A DNA stretch of 64,000 nt from Lentimicrobiaceae bacterium (GTDB taxonomy: Bacteria; Bacteroidota; Bacteroidia; Bacteroidales; Lentimicrobiaceae). Shown here one piece after another: positions 45,079 to 53,420 of this stretch (within the stretch, counting starts at the first letter, position 1; every line of letters starts with the position of its first letter). The notes under the pieces were generated by a model. That model did no database searches. It saw nothing but the letters and a program-made list of their open reading frames with translations, and was not told the DNA's origin. The translations under genes and the position numbers were made by a program. The stretch spans positions 363,572-427,571 of the forward strand of contig JACJXH010000003.1 of assembly GCA_020636745.1 (NCBI GenBank). Direction: 5' to 3'.

Positions 45079-46248
45079 TTAATTGATATTTCCGATAGCA
45101 CTGATATACAATTCTTTAAGCTTTTCAGCAACGGCGCGGCTACTCAGCTCAGCCTCTACCCTTTTGTGCATATCCGACGGTTTGTATTCAGGCAAGCGGT
45201 TTAATACATTTTCCAGTTCAACGGCGAGAATTTCAGCATCGCCGGTTTTCACAATTTTGCCATTCTCTTCGTTGATAAAAACGGCTAAATCGGCCACATC
45301 GGTGGCTACCACAGGTATGCCGCAAGCGAGAGCTTCAAACGCCACAATGCCAAAAGTTTCATAATTACTGGTAAGCGCCAGACAGGATGCCTGCTGAAGC
45401 TCTTCGGCCAGCTCATGGTCCTGAAGCACGCCTGTAAACCGCACCGTTTTATAACGCATATGCTTTCCGGCAACATATTTTTTGATTAGATCGTAATCAT
45501 TCCCATCGCCAATCATCACTAATTCAATATCATGCCGATGTGTGGCAATATGTGCAACGGCATCCACCAGCATTTTCAGATTTTTCGACTTTTCCTCAAA
45601 ACAGGTAATGCTCACAATTCTGAAAGGGCCTTTATATTTTTCGGCGGGCTTAAAAACGGCTGTATCCACTACATTAGGCAGCAGCTTTGTAGCAAACTGT
45701 AGTCCCTGCGCTTTCATGGCATTGGCCAACCGGTTTGAAACCACTGTTACAGCTTGTGCACGTTTGACCACCCTTTCAGTTAAAAAACGCCGCAACCAGC
45801 CTTTGTACTGCATATTTTCGGGATAGTAGCGCGACCAATGCTCTGTAATGACACAGGGCACTTTCCATTTATAAGCCAGCCAGCACGACAGCAGTGCCAC
45901 CCGTGTGAGAATATGCGCATGTATCAAATCAGGCCGTCCCTGTTGCTGCACAGCCGTTTTTACGGCCAGATTCCAGGCAATAAGCTGACGGGCCATACCC
46001 GAAAGCCCTTCGGCTTTACGGTAACTAACCCGAACTTCGGTAAGCAGGCCAGCCGACTGTATGTCTGTTGAAAAAAGCTCCCTGCTTTTACCGGTAAGCC
46101 CCGGAGCAGCATAAACTACCGTCACCCGAAATCCGGCTTCAGTAGCTGCCAGTGCATGCTTTCTCACAAAAAGCCCCAGCATGGGATCTGCTGTGGAAGG
46201 GTACCAGCGTGGAATATAAAAAATATGCTTCGGCTCTGCTGTTTGCAT
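45079..46248 (-). CDS. Glycosyltransferase family 4
   Basis: A 389-residue GT-B enzyme that adds a sugar from a nucleotide donor, probably to a lipid-linked glycan. The N-terminal acceptor domain opens HIFYIPRWYPSTADPMLGLFV, with HAHILTR and ITEHWSRYYP. The C-terminal donor domain has the GT4 signature LALTSNYETFGIVAFEALACGIPVVATDVADL with the E-x7-E pair. First gene of the unit with the formyltransferase fusion and flippase; promoter core at 46266-46273. Confidence 0.93.
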   Translation of the reverse strand: MQTAEPKHIFYIPRWYPSTADPMLGLFVRKHALAATEAGFRVTVVYAAPGLTGKSRELFSTDIQSAGLLTEVRVSYRKAEGLSGMARQLIAWNLAVKTAVQQQGRPDLIHAHILTRVALLSCWLAYKWKVPCVITEHWSRYYPENMQYKGWLRRFLTERVVKRAQAVTVVSNRLANAMKAQGLQFATKLLPNVVDTAVFKPAEKYKGPFRIVSITCFEEKSKNLKMLVDAVAHIATHRHDIELVMIGDGNDYDLIKKYVAGKHMRYKTVRFTGVLQDHELAEELQQASCLALTSNYETFGIVAFEALACGIPVVATDVADLAVFINEENGKIVKTGDAEILAVELENVLNRLPEYKPSDMHKRVEAELSSRAVAEKLKELYISAIGNIN

Positions 46249-46265
46249 AACTCTGAATTCAGCCC

Positions 46266-46273
46266 CAAAATTA
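46266..46273 (-). promoter_or_regulatory. Bacteroidota -7 element for the glycan operon
   Basis: The minus strand reads TAATTTTG, an exact match, 18 nt upstream of the glycosyltransferase ATG. Confidence 0.55.
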
Positions 46274-46497
46274 AGGAAATTTAAGGGAATAGCCTATCCG
46301 AAAGAGAGAGGTATAACCGTATAGACGATTTATTTAATTTCAATTAATAATTCGCTGTAAAAATCTGACTGAAATGCGTAAACCAGTTATCGCATCATGT
46401 TGTATTGCACTACCAGCTGCCCCTGTTTATTCTGATGCTGCATAAATTGCAATAAATCATTGTCCTGTGCAATCACGTTCTGTTGAGCCACTGGGTT

Positions 46498-47079
46498 TTA
46501 TTCGCTCCAGATACCGTGCTTAAACAGCTGAAACCACTTTTCAATATTCTGTTTATCTGTAAGTTCAATCTTTTCAAAAATCTCCCTGGCAAACTCAATT
46601 GGCGCCACGCCTTTGGCTGTAATGATATTTTGGCCGGTAACAGCCGGTTCATCTGCATAATTCAATGCTCCGGCATATGCAGGCGAAACGGCTTTCAGAT
46701 AATAAAGATCGTTGCTTGTGTGTGTTACATGGTCTAAACATCCCTTTTGCCCCAGATAAAAGGTGGCTCCGCAAATGGCTGCAATACATTTATCTTGGGC
46801 AAATAAGGTATCAAGCAGGCCATCAATTGCGGTGTTGCCCCCTTTTTCCCATGCTGTCCCCCCGGGCAGTATAAGCATAAATATCTCATCCGGCTTAAGC
46901 TGTAACAGCGACATTTCCGGAGTCACATGCAAACCGCCCATTGAATGCACCGGTTTACCATCAAGAGTGAAACTTATTAATTCGAACTTATCACTTCTTT
47001 TTTTGATTTCTGGCATCAGATAGGCAATTTCCCAATCGGCGAAACCATCAAACAGAAATACACATATTTTCTTTTTCAT
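46498..47079 (-). CDS. DJ-1/PfpI family protein
   Basis: A 193-residue class I glutamine amidotransferase-like protein. The nucleophile Cys sits in CIAAICGATFYLGQKG, and the acidic residue and turn are in LILPGGTAWEKGG. Such proteins act as glyoxalases, chaperones or proteases; this cannot be narrowed here. The start MKKKICVFLFDGFADWEIAY is typical. Single gene. Confidence 0.9.
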   Translation of the reverse strand: MKKKICVFLFDGFADWEIAYLMPEIKKRSDKFELISFTLDGKPVHSMGGLHVTPEMSLLQLKPDEIFMLILPGGTAWEKGGNTAIDGLLDTLFAQDKCIAAICGATFYLGQKGCLDHVTHTSNDLYYLKAVSPAYAGALNYADEPAVTGQNIITAKGVAPIEFAREIFEKIELTDKQNIEKWFQLFKHGIWSE

Positions 47080-47221
47080 GTGACATGGTGTTAATTACAA
47101 ATTCTTAAAAACTGCGCTACAAAATCATCTCCTCAAGCATAAGCCTGCCTTTGTAAATAAAAAACAAGCAACCGCCTTTTTTTACAACCACCCTTTGCGC
47201 CATATCAAAGGATATTGCAAT

Positions 47222-48238
47222 TTATTGTCCCAAAAAATTGCGGGCTCTTCTCTCTGCATTTTCGCGCAGATTATAATAATAAAAAGGGATATCAAAACTA
47301 TGATAAACACCTAATCCCATTTTTCCTGAAATCTGAAACATGGCACTATCGTTTACACTGCTGCATAACAAAACCCCTTTAGCCAAATCAATACGGGCAT
47401 CGGCAAAATGAGCCACCAACCCAAAGTGGCCTGCACTGTCAACTATCATATACGAGCCGAGGCTTTCAGATGCCGTTGCCAGGGTTTCATCCCTTTTCCA
47501 GTTAACAGGATTGATCACTGTTCCAATATTATTGCCCACAACAATATTTGCCCCTTGTACAACATCAGGCGACTGGGTGTTATAAGAAATGATCACACCC
47601 AAATCATCCGCATTTTCGGCAAACTTCAGATGCTTGTTTGCATTTAAATAATCAGCAGTTACCGGATATCCGATTACATATGCACACACCATCCGTGCAT
47701 AAACGGCAGGATTTTTACGCATATAGTCCTGCAGTAAACACAACAATACATTGGCCCCCTGCGAATGCCCGACCAGGATATAAGGACGGCCATTATTGTA
47801 ATGCTTTATGTAATAATCAAAAGCGGCTGTCACATCCTTCGCCGGAATTCCTGACATAACGTCCCACCTCTGCTCCTCAGAAAGTGAAAGTGTATATACG
47901 CCATCGGCCTGACGGTAATAGGGTGCAAAAACATTCCCAACAGTTTCAAAAGCACTTGCCTGCACATCAAAAGCACGTTGCGAGCCCATGAGCATCATTG
48001 GATTATCAATGGAACAATAGTTGGGTTCGTCCTGGCTCTCCTTAAACCAGGCTGTAGGATAAACATAAAAAATATCGACATCCTTTGTGTTATCGGCGGG
48101 AAGGGACAACCAATACTCCCCTTTTGCATAATCGGTTACAGTTGCAGTGTTGGTGGATGTTGATTTTTGGCACGACAGGATAACCAATGAACAAACGGGA
48201 ACCAAAATAATTTTGAATAACTTCAGATTCATTTTCAT
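47222..48238 (-). CDS. DUF3089 alpha/beta-hydrolase lipoprotein
   Basis: The protein is 338 residues from the ATG at 48238. This start is chosen because it is followed by a lipoprotein signal (LVPVCSLVILSC, lipobox Cys), while the frame's first ATG at 48286 adds 16 residues in front. The DUF3089 hydrolase core shows VDIFYVYPTAWF, the nucleophile elbow LVGHSQGANVLL, and a late His in VDSAGHFGLVAH. Probably an esterase or lipase anchored to the outer membrane. Substrate unknown. Confidence 0.82.
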   Translation of the reverse strand: MKMNLKLFKIILVPVCSLVILSCQKSTSTNTATVTDYAKGEYWLSLPADNTKDVDIFYVYPTAWFKESQDEPNYCSIDNPMMLMGSQRAFDVQASAFETVGNVFAPYYRQADGVYTLSLSEEQRWDVMSGIPAKDVTAAFDYYIKHYNNGRPYILVGHSQGANVLLCLLQDYMRKNPAVYARMVCAYVIGYPVTADYLNANKHLKFAENADDLGVIISYNTQSPDVVQGANIVVGNNIGTVINPVNWKRDETLATASESLGSYMIVDSAGHFGLVAHFADARIDLAKGVLLCSSVNDSAMFQISGKMGLGVYHSFDIPFYYYNLRENAERRARNFLGQ

Positions 48239-48329
48239 CATTTCATCTATTTTTTTTATGACAAGCCCATATAAATTCAGCTTCAATGCATTAAACTAAT
48301 TTCGATATCACAAATTTCAATAAATAATT

Positions 48330-48707
48330 TTACTTATCCGGTTTTTCACTGCCTTTTTTTGGGTTGGCCAATAAATTTTCCCTTACCCAGAACTCAACCA
48401 TCCGTTTTATAAGGTCAAACGGAACGGGTTTATCAAGCGGAAACTGGACAGAGCCCTTCCCCTGTTTAAAGTGAGCCAACTCAGCTGAAAACTGCTGGTG
48501 GCCCGAAGGAGTGGCATAAAACCCGATGTGATGTTTAAAGCAGGCAAAATACACCAGCGGTTTGCCATTAAATTTGTAAGCAGGCATACCATATGCCATA
48601 TTTTCGGCAGCTTCAGGAGCGGATTCTTTGATAATGACCCTGATGTGCAGGAGAATGGCCTGAACCTCTGCCGGAAACCCTGAAATATAATGGTCAACGT
48701 TATTCAT
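48330..48707 (-). CDS. DUF1801 family protein (iron chaperone/YdhG-like)
   Basis: A 125-residue cytoplasmic protein: VDHYISGFPAEVQAILLHIR, ENMAYGMPAYKFNGKPLVYFACFKHHIGFY and PLDKPVPFDLIKRMVEF are the hallmarks of DUF1801. One relative (frataxin-like YdhG in Bacillus) binds iron, but for this branch the role is unproven. The Lys-rich tail (NPKKGSEKPDK) is unstructured. Confidence 0.85.
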   Translation of the reverse strand: MNNVDHYISGFPAEVQAILLHIRVIIKESAPEAAENMAYGMPAYKFNGKPLVYFACFKHHIGFYATPSGHQQFSAELAHFKQGKGSVQFPLDKPVPFDLIKRMVEFWVRENLLANPKKGSEKPDK

Positions 48708-49011
48708 CTGTTACTTATTGATGAAATTTTGATGCGGAAAAATCTAGAGAACCTCATTCAATATTCTTTTCTACGCCCTTCAATGCAGGCTTACCCCATC
48801 TATTCCCGTTCCCAGGCTATCGTCTGCCTAGATTTGCAGGATATTTACGCCAGGCGTTTGATCTCCAGTCTTGCTTTCCAAATCAGAAAGAGTAAGAAAT
48901 TGGCAATATTTAGTTTAACCGGAGGGGGTTGCCGGAGTCGTGATGTTGCGCAGCGAGTGGGTTATAAATAAGGCATATTTTATTTTAAATGCTTTCATGC
49001 CGGGTTACAAC
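48708..49011. other. Intergenic region, no gene seen
   Basis: 304 nt between two minus-strand genes. A 93-codon plus-strand frame at 48690-48971 begins inside the DUF1801 gene and lacks any recognisable feature. No hairpin or repeat of note. Confidence 0.5.
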
Positions 49012-50793
49012 TCATTCATTCGCAAAATACAACTGCAGTAAAGACAACAACTGGTCATGCCTTATGGGTTTTGAAATATAATTATCGCAACCAGCTTTCA
49101 GGGCCTTTTCTCTATCACCAGCGAGGGCAAAAGCAGTTTGGGCTATAATAATCACCTTTTCATTGAATTTTCGAATTTCACGGGGAGCTTGATATCCATT
49201 CATCCCGGGCATTTGAATATCCATGAGCACTAAATCAATATCAGTGTTCATCCGACAAATTTCAACCGCCTCCAGCCCTGTGGCAGCTTTAAGGATTTCA
49301 CGGCTATACTTTTTCAGTTTTACAGACATTAACCTTTCTGAAGTTTCATCGTCCTCGGCAATAAGAACTTTCAAACCGGAAATATTTAAAGACAACGGGG
49401 GCACTTCATTTCCAGACACAACAGATGCATTTGGTTTTCTTTCTGCTTTCTTATGGATGGGTATGGTAAAAAAGAAAGTTGAGCCTTTAGATTCTTCACT
49501 TACCAACCAAATTCTTCCACCCAGCATTTCAACATGGGCTTTCGAAATAGTCAAACCGAGACCTGCGCCCTGCCTTGCCATTTTATCGCCAATATCAGCC
49601 TGTATAAAACGCTCAAAAACAGCTTCATGCCTTTCTTTCGGGATTCCTATTCCCGTGTCCTTTACGTAAAATTCAAATTCATCAGCTTTTTCAATATACC
49701 CAAATTCAATTGTTCCGGTATCGGTATACTTTATGGCATTTTTAACCAAATTGGAAAGAATTCCATACAACTTCTCCCCATCTGTTTGTATAATTGCTTC
49801 TTTACCGGATAAAGCGCAAGCAAAAGACAAGTTGAGTTTTTTTTGTCTGGCGTCCAGTATTAACGAATCATAAACAAATTGCATTTGATGGTTTATATTC
49901 GTTTCGGAAAGGTAAATGTCCATTATACCCGACTCTATCTTCGAAATGCTTATGATATCATTGATAAGATTAAGCATGCGGGCTCCGCTTTTCTCGATAA
50001 TCCTGATATAATTCTGCTGTTCTTCACCCGTAAGTGTCGGTTTTTTCAACAAATCGGCAAAGCCAAGAATTCCGTTCATAGGTGTACGGATTTCATGACT
50101 CATATTTGCCAGGAAAGCTGATTTCAGTCGATCACTTTCTTCGGCTTTTTCCTTAGCCAGTCTTAACTGCGTTTTCTCCCTGATTAGTTCCTGATTCGCT
50201 TTTTTGATTTTGCCGGAATTTCTTTCAAACTGATATGCTCCTATAACAACCAGAACAGCTGCCGAAATCAGAAAAAAATTATTATTGATAAGCATGTATA
50301 TTTCTGATAGCCCCGGCAAACCATCAGATTGCTCAAGCTTAAAAAAAACAGTCAGGTTGTATAAAACTATTGTAGAAAATGCAATATAAATGGTTGTATA
50401 AAAATTTATCCGGTAAATATAACTAGCCCAAAGCATTATCAAAATCAAACCAGCATAATATGTATTGTTAGCCATGTCGCCGGGCTTGCTTAAAGCTACC
50501 ATTATCAGGATACCCAATTGACCGGAAGTAAGTAAAAGAAACAATACGGCTTTGCTATAACGATAAAATGGCTTGTAATATGATAGTAAGAAAGTTACAA
50601 TGAGCATGGGGAATATGAATGCATACCGGATAATCCAGGCAATATTGTAGTTGGATGGCATGGCATAATAATCAAGCAAACCAAAGGCGCCATATATGAC
50701 CATTCCAAAAATGAGTCCCAAGCGCAATATCCCCGGCGATAAATCTATATTATCAGCCAGTAAATTAGGAAGTCGGAGCCTTATACGCTTCAC
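49012..50793 (-). CDS. Membrane-bound hybrid sensor histidine kinase (TM-HisKA-HATPase-REC)
   Basis: A 593-residue kinase. The N-terminal 190 residues hold about six membrane helices with short loops and no periplasmic domain, so it may sense membrane state or a small ligand. A short coiled coil (KKANQELIREKTQLRLAKEKAE) leads to HisKA with His233 in MSHEIRTPMNG. The HATPase follows (LVKNAIKY, DTGIGIP, GAGLGLTISKA), then one REC domain from about 470 (Asp in LVLMDIQMPGMNG). Shares a 33-residue identical segment around the His with the kinase at 53.4-56.8 kb. No output regulator adjacent. Confidence 0.92.
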   Translation of the reverse strand: MKRIRLRLPNLLADNIDLSPGILRLGLIFGMVIYGAFGLLDYYAMPSNYNIAWIIRYAFIFPMLIVTFLLSYYKPFYRYSKAVLFLLLTSGQLGILIMVALSKPGDMANNTYYAGLILIMLWASYIYRINFYTTIYIAFSTIVLYNLTVFFKLEQSDGLPGLSEIYMLINNNFFLISAAVLVVIGAYQFERNSGKIKKANQELIREKTQLRLAKEKAEESDRLKSAFLANMSHEIRTPMNGILGFADLLKKPTLTGEEQQNYIRIIEKSGARMLNLINDIISISKIESGIMDIYLSETNINHQMQFVYDSLILDARQKKLNLSFACALSGKEAIIQTDGEKLYGILSNLVKNAIKYTDTGTIEFGYIEKADEFEFYVKDTGIGIPKERHEAVFERFIQADIGDKMARQGAGLGLTISKAHVEMLGGRIWLVSEESKGSTFFFTIPIHKKAERKPNASVVSGNEVPPLSLNISGLKVLIAEDDETSERLMSVKLKKYSREILKAATGLEAVEICRMNTDIDLVLMDIQMPGMNGYQAPREIRKFNEKVIIIAQTAFALAGDREKALKAGCDNYISKPIRHDQLLSLLQLYFANE

Positions 50794-51236
50794 GTTTAGT
50801 TATTTTTACAGCTACAAGAAATAAAGAATCCAAGATAAACTAAAACATCACAAATGTAGCAATTATACATGGCTCTATCGGCAAGAATTATGCGCTTTAG
50901 CTCCCGAAAATTTTCAAAAAACTCCGCAACCGAATATTCCGGATGTATGCAGGCTTCCCATCCTGAAAAAGACCAGTCTTTGCTGTGCAAAACACAACTT
51001 TTCTCTATCAGCTGAGCAAATGAACAGATTCTTTGAGCTATCTATGCCCGGGAGACCTTTGCTTTTTAAGACTTCGTCAATTATTTGTCATGGCGCCCAT
51101 AGCTTTAGCCCATAATTTGTACTGAATCCCATCCCCGGCTGCTGATTAACTCATCGCCCTGAAAAGGGAGCAATTCTGTCAAGGTTTATCGCCGGTACTT
51201 TATCCTACCGGAGCTTAACATCGCTTTGCGTACTGT
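50794..51236. other. Intergenic region with no gene
   Basis: 443 nt. A 64-codon minus frame (50796-50990) has no recognisable feature. It contains AAGGTTTATCGCCGG at 51181-51195, a 15-mer that recurs at 58498-58512. Confidence 0.5.
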
Positions 51237-52280
51237 TTATTGACGGCTGTTTTGTTTAATTATTCTGACAATGCGGTTATACATCACCTCCGACAAATTC
51301 CAGTTATAGCCATTAAAATCAACTGTATTTGTAAATTGAATAACCACCGCATCTATCTCTTTCTCATACCAGGCGAGGGTTTGATAACCAGGTATCAACC
51401 CTGTATGCCCAAATTTATATAATGAGCTATAGATTTCCTTTTCCTTCTCATCTTTAAATACTGATCCATTATTTAACGCCCTGATAAATTTCCCTAAATC
51501 TTCTGCAGTGGCCAACATTGAACCATTATCCTCTGTTTTTAAGTCTTTGTCGTAGCCCACATAGTAACCACTCATCACATCATTCATATCTACATCGTGA
51601 ATGGAGCCAAATGTATGGTTTAAGTTCAGCGGCTTTAAAATCTCTTCTTTTACATATTCAAAATGGTCATAACCCAATACTTTATTCATCATTCGGCCGA
51701 GCAGTAAATAATTCGTGTTGGAATATTCATAATCGCGGTCAGGCTTAAAATTTGCAGGTTTATCCAGTATTAAGGCAAGCTTTTCATCATCATTTTTTTT
51801 CGGGTGAACCCAATAATTGTAGGAATCAGTATAATTGGGAATGCCACTCCGGTGTTGTACCATCATTTTCACGGTAATTTCGCCGGCATACTCAATTCTG
51901 TTGCCCAACTCAGGCAAATAATCAAGAAGCGTTTTATTCAGAGAGAGTTTGCCACTTCTTACCAGTTTTGCGACCGATAATGCATTGTACAGCTTACCCA
52001 CACTGGCTATTTTGAACAAAGCATTGGGGTCGGCAGGTATTTTGTTTTCACGGTTTTTATAACCGGCTACGTACAATCTGGCAGGTTTTCCGGCTTCATC
52101 CACATAAACAACTATGCCGTCAAATCCATAATCCATGGCTTTATTCACCTGCTCCTGAACGGTTTCGGGCAAGGGTGCTAACCATGCCTTTACAATGGGC
52201 CATGGAACAAAAAATAATGAGATGACGGTCCCCACCAGCAATAATAGCTGAATGATTCGCTTTATGGTATTTTTCTGCAT
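51237..52280 (-). CDS. Class C beta-lactamase-type serine hydrolase
   Basis: The protein is 347 residues from the ATG at 52280, which places an N-terminal hydrophobic anchor at residues 7-28 (RIIQLLLLVGTVISLFF); the longer start at 52325 adds 15 residues. The catalytic set of penicillin-recognising hydrolases is present: SVGK (SxxK, about residue 91), YSN (YxN) in YEYSNTNYLLLGRM, and HTG in KFGHTGLIPGY. It probably acts as an esterase or D-Ala-peptidase in the periplasm rather than a lactamase. Confidence 0.88.
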   Translation of the reverse strand: MQKNTIKRIIQLLLLVGTVISLFFVPWPIVKAWLAPLPETVQEQVNKAMDYGFDGIVVYVDEAGKPARLYVAGYKNRENKIPADPNALFKIASVGKLYNALSVAKLVRSGKLSLNKTLLDYLPELGNRIEYAGEITVKMMVQHRSGIPNYTDSYNYWVHPKKNDDEKLALILDKPANFKPDRDYEYSNTNYLLLGRMMNKVLGYDHFEYVKEEILKPLNLNHTFGSIHDVDMNDVMSGYYVGYDKDLKTEDNGSMLATAEDLGKFIRALNNGSVFKDEKEKEIYSSLYKFGHTGLIPGYQTLAWYEKEIDAVVIQFTNTVDFNGYNWNLSEVMYNRIVRIIKQNSRQ

Positions 52281-52623
52281 ATTTCTTCGGGCTTTGCGTT
52301 GTGTAAAATGAGCCACAATGTACAAGTCACTTTACAAACTTAACATTTTTTATACACTTCAAGTCACAGGACCATAACAGACTGTCTTTTTCGTTGCCTG
52401 GCCGGCAAACTTTCAAGGTGAAGCCCTGCGGTTGCCTTCCATGCTTGAGAGAAAATTAAGGTTATGGCACCTGCAGGCCCGGGTATTATCTTTTCAATAC
52501 CTTCTGCCCGGCATTTTGCTCAAGGTGTGAGATAAACCGGCCATAATGCCTGAAACATGCCCGTGGCAATATCAACCCAAAAACAATTCACCGGTTTTAT
52601 AAGCAGCTGCCTGCAAATTCACG
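52281..52623. other. Intergenic region, no gene seen
   Basis: 343 nt. A small hairpin GGTATT / AATACC lies near 52485-52505 inside a GC-rich stretch. No coding frame of note. Confidence 0.4.
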
Positions 52624-53220
52624 CTATTTCATTCCCAGCTTTTTGTTTTCTATTAACAGTTTTATTGACTCTTTCAACCTGAGCATAACGGTTTCTTCTC
52701 TTTTGGCTGTGGTTATCCAGAGAATATAATGTCGTTGATATGTGGGGGCCAGTTGATGAAAGTTTGTCAATGCGGGTTCATTTTCAGCAAATGCTTTCAG
52801 CATAAAATCAGGGATAGCTGTATCAAGTTCTTTGCTTTGCTTTTTTAAGGGCCTGCTCTCCCAGTCAATTTCCCCTGTTTTTAAGTAAACATCCACCTTT
52901 TCAAGCCCGGCTTTGGTCATTTTGCCCCTTTGAATGAGCGACATGACTATGTTTTTGTTGAGGTCAGACCAATTGGAAATATTTGTCCTTGGTGTAAATT
53001 TTCGCACATATTGGTCGTTGTTTACTTTTTTAATCAAGCTGTCAATCCACCCGAAACAGAGCGCCTCTTCCAGGGCTTCATGGTATGTGATACCCTCTGC
53101 CTTCAGATGCTTTTTATAAAATATCATCCAAATGCCCGGGCTCTTTTCATGATTAGTTTCTAACCAAAGGCGAAAAGATTCGCGACTCTCAAAAAATAAA
53201 TGTTCAAGCTCTTTCATCAC
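52624..53220 (-). CDS. YdeI/OmpD-associated family protein
   Basis: A 198-residue cytoplasmic protein of the bacteriocin-protection YdeI family: FRLWLETNHEKSPGIWMIFY, TYHEALEEALCFGWIDSLIK, RKFTPRTNISNWSDLNK and the C-terminal TTAKREETVMLRLKES. Relatives are linked to resistance to bacteriocins or stress, but the mechanism is unknown. Single gene between two signalling or hydrolase genes. Confidence 0.88.
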   Translation of the reverse strand: MMKELEHLFFESRESFRLWLETNHEKSPGIWMIFYKKHLKAEGITYHEALEEALCFGWIDSLIKKVNNDQYVRKFTPRTNISNWSDLNKNIVMSLIQRGKMTKAGLEKVDVYLKTGEIDWESRPLKKQSKELDTAIPDFMLKAFAENEPALTNFHQLAPTYQRHYILWITTAKREETVMLRLKESIKLLIENKKLGMK

Positions 53221-53420
53221 AATATTTTAAGCAAGGCAGCATTGGCCAACGCATCAGCAAAGTTATTCGCTGTTGTTTTCGGCTCTTTTAACCCCTGCAG
53301 TAAATTCCCAGATGCAATCCAGGCACTTTAACACGCTTGTATTACAGTTTTTTCAGAGCCAGCCCCGCTTATCTTTCACGTTAAGTTCACCAGGATTTTG
53401 CCCAAATGATGCATTCATTA

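Noticed and set aside
48690..48971. 93-codon plus-strand frame
   Set aside because: It begins inside the antisense of the DUF1801 gene, has no family resemblance, and its residues look like translated spacer.
50796..50990. 64-codon minus-strand frame upstream of the membrane hybrid kinase
   Set aside because: No homologous pattern and no promoter; Cys- and aromatic-rich composition looks random.
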